Below the pieces are notes generated by a model. That model was given only the letters and a program-made list of their open reading frames with translations, was not told the DNA's origin and ran no database searches. A program made the translations under genes and the position numbers. Of a DNA stretch of 64,000 nt, positions 38,912 to 64,000 are shown piece after piece. Source of the stretch: Pogonophryne albipinna (lineage: Eukaryota; Chordata; Actinopteri; Perciformes; Artedidraconidae); assembly GCA_028583405.1 (NCBI GenBank), contig CM053243.1, positions 19,943,550-20,007,549 of the forward strand. Reading direction: 5' to 3'. Position 1 is the stretch's first letter; every line of letters begins with the position of its first letter.

Positions 38912-39600
38912 TCTCAAGTCCCCTTCCGAGTCCCCTCTCCAGTTCCCTCTCGAGTCCCCTCTCCAGTTCCCTCTCGAGTCTCCTCTCCAGTTCCTTCTCC
39001 AGTCTCCTCTCGAGTCCCCTCTCCAGTTTCCTCTCCAGTTTCCTCTCCAGTTTCCTCTCGAGTCCCCTCTCGAGTCCCCTCTCGAGTCCCCTCTCGAGTC
39101 CCCTCTCGAGTCCCCTCTCGAGTCCCCTCTCGAGTTCCCTCTCCAGTTCCCTCTCGAGTCCCCTCTCCAGTTCCCTCTCGAGTCCCCTCTCCAGTTCCCT
39201 CTCCAGTTCCCTCTCCAGTTCCCTCTCCAGTCCCCTCTCCAGTCCCCTCTCGAGTCCCCTCTCGAGTCCCCTCTCGAGTCCCCTCTCGAGTCCCCTCTCG
39301 AGTTCCCTCTCGAGTTCCCTCTCGAGTTCCCTCTCGAGTTCCCTCTCGAGTTCCCTCTCGAGTCCCCTCTCGAGTCCCCTCTCGAGTCCCCTCTCCAGTC
39401 CCCTCTCCAGTCCCCTCTCCAGTCCCCTCTCCAGTCCCCTCTCCAGTTCCCTCTCCAGTTCCCTCTCGAGTCCCCTCTCCAGTTCCCTTTCGAGTCTCCT
39501 CTCGAGTTCCCTCTCCAGTCCCCTCTCCAGTTCCCTCTCGAGTCCCCTCTCCAGTTCCCTCTTGAGTCACCTCTCGAGTCTCTGATCGAGTTCCCACTCA
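38912..39600 (+). repeat. 12-bp satellite array, ~57 copies
   Basis: The unit 'agtcccctctcg' varies mainly at two positions: CTCGAG or CTCCAG (Arg or Pro) and agtccc or agttcc. Period 12 keeps all six frames open for long distances, which explains the long overlapping ORFs on both strands. Confidence 0.93.
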
Positions 39601-39639
39601 AGTCCCTACCCAAGTGTCGTTGGAGGTTCCGCTGGGGGT

Positions 39640-40250
39640 CCTGCCAACTCTATGTCCTGTGCCGTTGGAGGCCCCGCCGACTACTCTTCTGCCGGGGGTC
39701 CTGCCAACCCCGTGTCCTGTGCCGTTGGAGGTCCCGCCGACTGCTCTCCTGCCGGGGGTCCTGCCAACCCTATGTCCTGTGCCATTGGAGGTCCCGCCGA
39801 CTACTCTTCTGCCGGGGGTCCTACCAACCCTGTGTCCTGTGCCGTTGGAGGCCCCGCCGACTGCTCTCCTGCCGGGGGTCCTGCCGGCCCTGTGTCCTGT
39901 CCTGTTGGAGGCCCCGCTGACTACTCTTCTGCCGGGGGTCCTGCCAACTCTGTGTCCTGTGCCGTTGGAGGCCCCGCCGACTACTCTCCTGCCGGGGGTC
40001 CTGCCAGCCCTGTGTCCTGTCCCGTTGGAGGCCCCGCCGACTACTCTTCTGCCGGGGGTCCTGCCAGCCGTATGTCCTGTGCCGTTGGGGGTCCCGGTGA
40101 CTGCTCTCCTGCCGGGGGTCCTGCCAACCCTGTGTCCTGTCCCGTTGGAGGCCCCGCCGACTGCTCTTCTGCCGGGGGTCCTGCCAGCCGTATGTCCTGT
40201 TCCATTGGAGGACCCGCTGGGAGTCCTGCCAATCCCATGTCTTGTTCCGT
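39640..40250 (+). repeat. 60-bp tandem array, ~10 copies
   Basis: The unit contains 'gccgttggaggccccgccga' and 'gccgggggtcctgccaaccc', with period exactly 60. Copies differ by scattered single bases. Confidence 0.93.
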
Positions 40251-40423
40251 TGGAGGTCCTGCCGTTACCTGTCTCGCCGAGGGTCCTGCCAACTCCTGGT
40301 CCTCTTCCGTGGGGGATCCTGCCAAAGCCTGTCCCACCGACACCGGGTCCTGCCCGGCCTCCGGAGCTGTCCCGTCAGCGCCTTCCTGCCCGGCCTCCGG
40401 AGCTGTCCGGTCTTCGCCCTCGA

Positions 40424-40565
40424 GCCCGGCCCCCTGAGAGCCGCGGTCTTCGGCCTCGAGCCCGGCCCCCTGAGAGCCGCGGTCTTCGGCCTCGAGCCCG
40501 GCCCCCTGAGAGCCGCGGTCTTCGGCCTCGAGCCCGGCCCCCTGAGTGCTGCGGTCTTCACCATC
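40424..40565 (+). repeat. 36-bp tandem array, ~4 copies, followed by a 45-bp duplication
   Basis: The unit 'cctcgagcccggccccctga' plus 'gagccgcggtcttcgg' is repeated about four times. A 45-base unit with 'ttgcccccgggccgtccgcc' is duplicated at about 40655-40740. Confidence 0.88.
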
Positions 40566-40923
40566 ATGCTCGGCCCCTTGACTCTTCCTGCCGCTGCCTT
40601 CGCCCTCATGCTCGGCCCCCTGAGTTTGCCCGCTGTGGTCTTCGCCCCTCCATGGACTCTGCCTTGCCCCCGGGCCGTCCGCCCGAGATCTCCACCTTGG
40701 ACTTTGCCTTGCCCCCGGGCCGTCCGCCCGAGATCCCTTCCGGGCCCTCCGCTGTGCTCCTGGGCTGTCAGCCTAGGGCCCGTCCTCAAGACCCCCTCCA
40801 CCCACCCTGGTGCGCCTAGTGTTGTGTCCCTCCTCCGGACCCCCTCCACCCACCCTGCTTGAGGTTTTGGACTTTTGTGGTTTTTAGGGACGTCTGGAAT
40901 CCGTCCCTTGAGGGGGGGGGTTC

Positions 40924-41305
40924 TGTCACGATTCTCATGTTATGTCACGTTTGTGGTTTTGTATGTTTGGGTGTTTGCCGTCATGTTTTCCTCCCTGTTT
41001 ATTGTCTGGTCCTTTTCCTTGTGTTTTTCCTCCCGTCGTTAGTTCCCTGGTGTGTCTAAGTGTCTGATTGTGTTCACCTGTTGTCCTTGTGTTTCTCCTC
41101 CCCTGCCCAGCTGTTTCTCGTCCCGTGATTACCCCTCCCTGTATTTAGTCGTGTCTCTTCCTGTGTTCAGTGTTGGGTCGTCTTTCGTTTGTGACTGAGT
41201 TCACCGGTGAGTGTTCTGTTTTGTCTGTTATTTAGTGATCCTTGAAATAAAGGTTTTTTCACGTTAATCTGCATTTGGGTCCTGCTTGCTGCACACACCG
41301 TGACA
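40924..41305 (+). repeat. Right LTR
   Basis: This is a 382-base direct copy of the left LTR lacking one 'at' dinucleotide. It is preceded by a purine tract of about ten bases. Confidence 0.93.
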
Positions 41306-41310
41306 CATAC

Positions 41311-44300
41311 AGGGAGGATTGTGTGATCTGAGTTTGTCCAACAGGTGGCAGTCTGGAATTAATAATACAGGGCAGAGATGCATCCTGTATCAATCTTTTA
41401 GTATGGGAAACCTTCCATAAGACACATTACCTCCTCTTGCAAGAATGTTTTTTGTTGTCTAAATAGGCTGGCATTCAATGTTACATTTTAAGCACATCAC
41501 TGATGAGCCCTGCATTTTCTCTAATGTTCTGTGTTGTTCTTGTTGTTAATAATCTTTGTGTTCACTTTTGATTTAAATCAGAGTTGCTTGAGCATCTACT
41601 CGCTTATGGCACTTTGTTTCTTAAAATGTGTGCTACATTTCATAAAATAAGCGCAAAATCTGCCTGAAAACACATTCAACTCTAGCCTCCACGTGAGGTT
41701 AATGGACAGTGAAATTCAAGTCCAGTACATTGATGTGAGGGAAGCTTTGAACAGTGCCAGAAGTGTTGGTGGATCTGGAGGTTTACTGACACTCCTTTAG
41801 GTGCAACTGGCCGCCTTTAAAACATCTGCATAAGTTAGGAGGGGAAACCCCCAGTGATGCATCAGCATACCACTTGTTACTGAAGATGTTCACACCTTGT
41901 TTTGCGCTCTATTTTAAGTGTTTTATTCTATTATTTACATACTGAATAAAACAAATTGAAATTAGGTTTAAAGTGAATCCTAATGTTAGAACATTTTAAT
42001 ATCAGCCTTCAAACCCTTTTTTTTTTTAATGTTGGTTTGTAAATTTGGGTCTTAACTGATGAAAAATAATCCATCCCTGCAATAAAACTGTGTGGGAGGA
42101 AGGGTTTACTTTAAACCAAGGTTGCTGCAATCAATGGCAAGTGTTCAAGCTCATCCGCAATACAGGATTACTCCACACCCTTATGTCATTTTACTTTCAA
42201 GTTTATTTGTACTAAAAACACACTTAACTGTAGGCAAGGTTCATAAACCATTCAAAATAGAGGGGTCTTGATTGAATCAGTCAGTCAGTTGACAGAAAAA
42301 TCATTCAACAAATGTATCTGTTATTCATCTTAAACATTGTTATACTTGTATTAAATCTAGGATGGAGGGGGGTGATTCACTGTCTGTTTAGCCTACAGCC
42401 TTTCAATGCTACTTCAATTATTAAACCAACCTCCACATTTAAAAACACAAACAACAAACTCTAAAAGCAGTTTGTTGAAGGTAATGACAAGTTACATTTA
42501 AAACGGATTTTAATTTACTCTTTGCACATGCTGAAGACACAGCGAAAGCCAATATGCAGTCAGTTTTACCGCTGTCCTCTTGTCTGGTTTCTCGCCTGCG
42601 CGGAAGAAAAAGTAGTCCCCACACACAGTGATTGGATCACGCTCCTACTTATACGGAGGTCTTGAACAGCATACGAAAAAGAGACAGTTTTAAGCGTAAT
42701 TTCCTGCCGTGTTTCTCCATATTGCGTTATTGCTCCATACTGTTTTAGTTTGCATGTATAGGCACATCGCAGAGGCGAGCTGTCAAAACTGATAATAATA
42801 ATAAGCATGCCCTGAACACACGTGTTGTAAAAGGAGCTGTCAAGGGAAGCAGAAATCAAAGTTTCTTTCTTTCCGTGCGATTCCTGCTTTTAATTTACAG
42901 TTTAGATATATGGTCTAGTAGTGCAAGTGAAATGTTTGTGGGGCTGCAGGAATCAATACTCTACAAGCTGTTTTGATTGATTGATATGTCCCTACTTCTT
43001 TTTAAACGCGATGAAAAAAATAGTTAAACAATGAGTTGTGTCTAGAAAGGAGTTTCTTTGCGGTCGATACCTAATATTACTACCGAGGTCCCTCGCCAGT
43101 GATATTGTCAGTCAGACAAATTATCTGAGAGATAATAAACGACGTTTCCGTCAGATTGTAGATTATTTTATTCCTTTGACTTTCTCCACCTTGTGAAACT
43201 ATAAGACGTGTGTATCCTTGCTTTTCTCCTGTTGTTTAGTTGTAAATCAAACGCCCGGTGTTTCCACATGTCTTTAAAAAAAGCTTATATGCATATTCAA
43301 AATATTTTTCAAATGACAGCCTGATAGTGATTTCCACCAGCAGCAACAGCACTTCCGGTCTGTACCTTCAGAATAAAAGCACACAACGTTAAAACTCTCC
43401 TAGCCTTTTTGGCCTCCTACGTCAACGGAGCTCCTTTTCTTTGGCCGTGAAGAGTGTCCACAGTCTGTCCTGTTTTCACACTGTCTGCCATTTACGCTAC
43501 CTGGAGAGAGATACTGGAGTAAAGAAAAGCACATGGAAGAGGTCAGCTTTCCAGCAGTGCTATCCTCTTCCTGTTGTGATTGTGCAATAGTTAGTGTACT
43601 TCCTTTCTATAGGCCCATTCAGCCTTCACTTTCCCTGGGAGATTTGACCATTTAGCAGAAAGAATTGTGCAGTGAAAGACAGATTAGTCATTACATTGCA
43701 CACAGAGTGTACTTCATAATGATAAGTTAAAGCAAAAACATGTCAATTCAAAACATATCATGCAACTTTGGTTGATTAAGGCAGTGTAATGAGGTATAGT
43801 CTAATATGGAGTTCTTCTATTTCTTCATATTACAAATGCAACAGGATTTCTGAAAGAAAATAGGATTGTGGGATACTCATAAAAGATGCAAGCTACTATG
43901 GCAGCACTGTAGGCCCTTTTGTGGGGCATTGGCCATCTCTGCCTCAAGAAGACACAGTTTGTTCAGGTTTAGGACACTTTGGCCTTGTGTGCTGTCTACC
44001 GACTCCTCTGTACATATTAAGCTATGTAATTTTTCAGTTGAAATGCTCTCTGGTACCATTATTTAATAGTTGCCTGATATTTCTTCAGCCATTTTGATTT
44101 CATTTGCATAAATAAGTTATAAGAATACAGCATATGTTGTAAGTAATACTGCTTTAACTCAACCATGTCCCTCTCAAATGACACTTATGTGAGGTTGTTA
44201 CATTATCCTCTACCAAAGGTTGCCTCTTGTAAGCTATGCACACACTCCAGAGAGGATTACATGGTCAAATCCAGTGCAATCAGTGCTCCATATATGCTGG

Positions 44301-45399
44301 AATAATACTTAATAAACAGTGTTAGTTTGGATAAATCAACTACAGTGTATACAAAAGTTACAATTTCAATTAATAAAATCAACTAATTTAAACATTGTTC
44401 GTTTGGGGCCTATAGAGTCTATGATCCACTCTTCTAATCAGTTCATTATTTTCTAGATTAATCAACTAATCATTAAGTTTATAAAATGTTAGAAACAAGT
44501 GAGAAATGTCCATCCCATCTCCTCAAAGTTAGTGGTGCCTCTTAAACGTCCTGTTTTGTCAGTCCCAAGGTCAGAAATATTTGAATAATAATTATAAAAC
44601 AAAAAGTCAGGAATATTCCACATTTAAGGACATAACATTTTTGCAATCAATGCATGACAAAAAATAACCATTAAATGTGCCAAAAATGTTTTCTGTCAAA
44701 TAAGGGACTAATTGTTTCAGTACTATACTCTAATTCTGCTCCTCCCATTGCCTGACATGTACACTTATTTATTTTTTCAATATACAAAATTAACAAGTGT
44801 TGCAAGAAAAGCAAGTTTTGGAATATTGTGTGATTATTGAAGTGCAGTTTGTTTCCGGCATTGACATGTAAATATGTCAGTGATGCTGCAGTCTAATAAA
44901 GCCAATTGAAAGCATCTCTAATACTAATGTGTGCAGCAGACTCCTGCAGCATCTCCCGCTGTGTGGGACCATCATGTCACTGTGCGCGGCGGAGGGATAC
45001 GATAACCAATGTCATCGTGGTGCTGAGGCTTTTGCAAACCAAAAATGTCTGCCTAAGGGAAACTCGTAACTGATATAGAGGATATTTTACACAGGTGTTG
45101 GCGTTTTAACCATAGACAGTCTATGGTTTTAACCCACATTTCGCTCTTTTGAGGCGTTTTGCAAGAAAGCGAGTCTTCACCAGATCACCCTAGTCGGGAT
45201 TTTAAGGTAACAAGGTAAAATATCAGTGGGAGTTTACCAAAAAGCTTTCGGAGCAGTGAAAGAAGTTGGGAGTTGAGAAAGACCATCACAGCGTTTTGTT
45301 TTCTGGACCTGGGGATTCTGACATCTGAATTATTTGTTTGGCAGAGTAACTTATTTTGACCCAGCGTGTCATTTATGTTTCGCACTGCACCTGGTTGCT
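41311..45399. other. Intergenic region upstream of tcf12
   Basis: No coding frame, RNA gene or clear mobile element was recognised. A short perfect hairpin, 'aaccatag-acagt-ctatggtt', lies at about 45108-45128. GC-richer patches occur at about 43330-43520 and 44940-45020 and may be promoter-proximal, but nothing specific supports this. Confidence 0.4.
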
Positions 45400-45453
45400 A
45401 TTTTCAACACAAATGAACCAGAAACTGCAGCTCGTGTTAGCCAGCTAGCCAAG
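45400..45453 (+). other. Possible tcf12 untranslated first exon end
   Basis: The donor 'ccaag|gtacgttatg' at 45453/45454 lies upstream of the first coding exon, which has its own acceptor (45864-45865, 'ttcttcag'). An untranslated exon must therefore exist upstream. This is a plausible site and its start is undefined. Confidence 0.3.
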
Positions 45454-45882
45454 GTACGTTATGTGCCTGAGCAAATCTTAACAATCGTAATGCTCGACCA
45501 CACATACCACTGACATTAACACTGTCCGTGAAAGCCTCATCAGTGAGTTACATAAATGTCGTTACAGAGAAACATTGTTACTGCAGCACTGAGGAGCTGC
45601 ATGTCTGTGCCACCCATGCATCTCTCTCTCTCTTAAATCAACGCAAACTAAAGGTGTGCACATCATTTGCGATATTTTAAGCTTTAATAATGCAACCAAA
45701 CTGTCAGAGTCTCTATTTGCAGCAATGCCAGAGCCAACTTTTCTTCTCAGTGAGGCTCTTTTATCCTGCATCCATAACAATCACCTCGGTGGCAGTCATT
45801 TCCTGTGGCAGTCCGCTGCTGAATAAAGCAGCACGCTGTGACCTGATGGACTGTGTTTTCTTCAGGTTTCTAGATCGGCAGG

Positions 45883-61156
<15,274 letters not shown>

Positions 61157-63287
61157 GTAAGTAAGTGATTCTCTTCCACTCACTGCTCACATGCCCTTTG
61201 GTATTGGAGGACATCCTGTTAGAAAATGGCCTGATTGAGGTTAAGGCACATCATGCATCTGGAGGTAACAGTACCGAAGGCTTGCCAGGCTGCAGGGCTA
61301 TTTTCTTCTCCTGCTGTCTTTATTTCTTCCCTTAATCCCCCTCCGCTCTCCGTATCTCCCTCCTGTGATGACCCTCCCCCAGGCTAGAAGTCACGCCATC
61401 AGTATAGCTTTCCGTCATAAGAAGCCGTCTCCCAGACTTCAAAACGCCCTCAGCTACTTCTATTGGCAGCAGGGTAGTGATTTTTTGGCGCCGGGTTAAT
61501 CTGACTGTTGTAGCAAAGGCCTTCGCACACACAGGGAGTCAAATAATCTGAATTTATTATAGATTCTTTAATTCTGTTCACTATGTGTTACTGTCTTTAC
61601 CTCTGACTTTGTCAAATCATGCTGGCCTCATTGTTCAAAACACTGCATTATTTCCTGATTTAAATTGGAAGATTTCTATATCTGCATTTATTACTTAACT
61701 TTCAGAGTAGTGATTACCTTTTATTATAGTGTTTCTTTGATCAGTGGTCTAATGTACCCCCACAGCTTATCATATTTCCCCAAGCTCCTTTTCATTGACC
61801 CTATTTAACGTGCTCACAGAAGTCAAGAATTTCCATCTTGATCCAATTTCACCCTATTCATTCCCTTTATAGCATTCAAAGTTATTACTAAAATATTTTC
61901 ATACAAGACAACATAATAACAAAACTTGTCATTATTTAGGTGTGATCTCTTTTTTCACTACCTTAGGTTTGGTCTAGAGATTACAGCCATATACAGTATC
62001 TGTTTCTTTTGTTATCAATCTATTTTGCCTTTTTTGCTAGCTTGTTAGCTTATTTTCACACACTTGTAATCACAAGACCTGTGTTTGGATGCAAAAATGA
62101 ACTCAGGTTTTGTAGAGGCCTGGTAGCTGGTAGTATATTATATTTGATGACAATGAATAATGTTAAGATCAACGCATTTGTGTTTTTTTCCCCCTGCTTA
62201 TTTTACCATATCATTAAACGAAAACAATGCTCTATTTCTGACCAAGTTCTCCTATTAGTGTGCGTTATCCAGCTCTTTGTCCTGGCATCATTGATGTGTG
62301 ACCACTTGACATTTTTATGGCTAACTATATCTCAGCGCATTATGTAATGACCCTCGAGACTGGTTTCCCAGAAAAGCGATTAGTTCACAAATGGTCGCTG
62401 CTGAATTGAAACAAAATGTTATCTTTCTTGTAATTGATCACATGACTGTTTCACATGCACACACACATATACTCACACACTCTCCCATTTACACTGCATC
62501 TATAATTATGCTTACTAGAGTATGGATGTGATCTGTTGCAGTGTTATGTCAGATTCAGACAGCATGATTGTAACGTTGCCTGTGCTTATATCTAGGATTA
62601 ACATAGATTTAGATAGATATCATAGATAGGACCCTCATCAAATCCCGTCTGAAGTGTTAAACAGAGTTATACTTACACTTTAATTTCTCCTGTAGTTGTG
62701 GCAGTAATTGTTGAATCCAGTCAGTCACTCCAGTAGTTTCAAATCAGCTCCTCTGAACCTCCCTGGTTGTAACACAGCATGTATAAAGATCTTAGATAAA
62801 CATTAAGCAAATGGTTTGCCTGAGGCTGTTTGTGTTGAATGATAAAAGACTGGCAACTAATAGATTATTTTGTAACTTAAAGGTCGTAATTCTGGTGCTT
62901 ACTTTACAATCATTGCAACTGATTGCGGATTGTCAGATAATATGATTGTTGTCATGATGGGACTTCATGGTATTTTATCCTCATAATGTCCCCCGTGGCA
63001 ACACACCACACATACGTGCAGCCCGTCACTGTTATTAATACAGTGATGTGTTGTAGCCTGAATCCATGCTAATTGTGGATGTGCTTCTGGCTTGGTGCTT
63101 GTCAAGTGCTGGTGAGTAAAGATTCTCCCAGTTCAATAAGGGCTCCAGACAATTGAGTTTATTATAACTGCTCTTACACATCCATTTTAAATAGAGTACA
63201 AAGCAACCTGATCAAAAATATGTGCCACTTAAGTCACACTTATGTCTCACTACTTCTGTTAAAAGTTGATCTTATTTAACATATTTT
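61157..63287 (+). other. tcf12 intron 4, first part
   Basis: Intronic sequence with no recognised gene or repeat. A GC-richer patch at about 61330-61520 has no coding support. Confidence 0.5.
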
Positions 63288-63769
63288 AAAGGTCACCGAT
63301 TATGCAAAATCCACATTTTCCTGTCTTTTCTACATAAACATGTGTCCCCTCGTTGTGAAGAGAACCTGAAAGTTTCAGGAACAAAGATTCTCTCACTTTT
63401 TGTCCTGATCCATTTATATAAAAACCTGTCTGAAAATGAGTTGATCAGATTTTGGCCACTTTATGATGTCATAACGATGTTTTGGCTTGTGTAACCATTA
63501 GCCAATAACCAACCAAGGTTGGTATCACCTGACTCTCCTCCTAGAGCACCATTGAGTTCTTTATATCTCTCAGAGGGGCGTGGGGAGTGGCTCCTTATTT
63601 TCATCTAAAGTAACAGACAGAGAATCAGCACGTTTGAAACAGAGGGGTTTATGGGATGCTGCAATGCATGATCTGTTTGGTATTTCGAGCCAAATACTTC
63701 AGAGACATGTTTTGTATATATCTGAGACCTATAATATATTGATGAAACACTGTATAATAAGGGACCTTT
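63288..63769 (-). mobile_element. TTAA-type MITE, copy 2 (tcf12 intron 4)
   Basis: This is the inverse-oriented relative of 30140-30625, with termini AAAGGTCACCGATTAT and ATAATAAGGGACCTTT. TTAA is preserved on both sides (63286-63289 and 63768-63771). Shared internal text includes 'gttttggcttgtgtaacc' and 'gaggggcgtggggagtggct'. No coding capacity. Confidence 0.85.
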
Positions 63770-64000
63770 AAGCAGGTAGCTGGCAATAAGTAAGATGAAG
63801 TAAATACTCAGCAGGTTGTATTTATTATTTCAAAAGGAAGGGGGACAACTGGGATAGCAAGAGGACAAACAAAAACAAACAAAAACAGCCGTTTGAATTT
63901 AACCAATTTAGAATATGTTTGATGAAAATGTGAAACTGGTAATATGTTGTGTTGAAGGTCAGCTTGGTGTGTGTCAGGGCCCTCAGGATGTCTTAATGTT

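Larger units (their letters stand above)
38129..40819 (+). pseudogene. Long modular ORF of the LTR element, one in-frame stop
   Basis: The frame begins at an ATG 18 bases after the left LTR with MDPADDPFEVEL, a start reminiscent of fish Ty3/gypsy gag proteins. A unique section of about 110 residues follows, in which I recognise no domain. The rest is built from tandem modules: 10-residue, 24-residue (PTPAPRLLLALQPTP...), 4-residue (VPSR or VPSP, about 57 copies), 20-residue, 12-residue and 15-residue units. A TGA at 39563-39565, where neighbouring units have CGA, interrupts the frame; the same frame then continues to 40819. Without that stop it would be about 897 codons. The protein would be proline-rich and low in complexity, with no enzyme motif. 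The function is unknown. Confidence 0.6.
37728..41305 (+). mobile_element. Non-autonomous LTR retrotransposon (3.58 kb), young
   Basis: Two direct LTRs (37728-38111 and 40924-41305) start TGTCACG and end CGTGACA. They are flanked by the target duplication CATAC (37723-37727 and 41306-41310). A purine tract (40911-40920) precedes the right LTR. The interior encodes one long repeat-built frame and no recognised protease, reverse transcriptase, RNase H or integrase, so it must depend on proteins from elsewhere. It lies between the znf280d promoter and tcf12. Confidence 0.92.

Noticed and set aside
38890..39597. Long Ser/Leu, Gly/Glu/Thr and Pro/Leu/Glu frames over the 12-bp array
   Set aside because: A 12-base period leaves all frames open. 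Only the frame running from the ATG at 38129 through the unique section has independent support.
45108..45128. Perfect hairpin 'aaccatag-acagt-ctatggtt' upstream of tcf12
   Set aside because: It is short and resembles a common fish MITE end, with no partner or target duplication found. Too little to call a regulatory site.

Overview
This is a vertebrate nuclear window, almost certainly from a teleost (ray-finned) fish. It has split genes with GT-AG introns and long (TG)n arrays. It also holds mobile elements typical of fish: a DIRS-type element, an LTR retrotransposon, hAT-like non-autonomous elements, TTAA-flanked MITEs, LINE tails and a tRNA-derived SINE. No bacterial-style operon, CRISPR array, tRNA or rRNA gene was seen.

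Four protein-coding genes were reassembled exon by exon on both strands, with splice phases checked across every junction. In order they are tex9 (+, complete, 12 coding exons, 412 codons), mns1 (-, complete, 10 coding exons, 497 codons), znf280d (-, complete, 17 coding exons, 817 codons) and the 5' part of tcf12 (+, first four coding exons; the rest lies beyond the window). Order and orientation match human 15q21.3 (TEX9, MNS1, ZNF280D, TCF12), so this is a conserved syntenic block.

Layout. 1-6.2 kb: tex9. 6.3-23.6 kb: mns1, whose introns hold most of the mobile DNA: a decayed 5.8-kb DIRS-like retrotransposon (7.27-13.11 kb), hAT-like elements at 13.1, 15.3 and 16.0 kb, LINE tails, a 15-bp minisatellite and a 2.7-kb fold-back composite (20.47-23.19 kb). 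23.7-25.7 kb: mns1 promoter side and znf280d 3' side. 25.7-35.8 kb: znf280d. 36.0-37.3 kb: a hAT-like element. 37.7-41.3 kb: a young non-autonomous LTR retrotransposon with near-identical LTRs, a 5-bp target duplication and an unusual interior made of tandem modules that are all multiples of three bases long. 41.3-45.4 kb: intergenic. 45.4-64 kb: tcf12 first exons and large introns with two (TG)n arrays, a SINE and a MITE.

Functionally, tex9 and mns1 are coiled-coil genes tied to spermatogenesis and cilia or flagella; they converge tail to tail and each has a candidate RFX X-box near its start. znf280d is a multi-finger C2H2 protein and tcf12 is the E-protein HEB. The least explained item is the LTR element's long modular reading frame, followed by the DIRS element's hairpin-derived minisatellite and the fold-back composite beside an mns1 exon.
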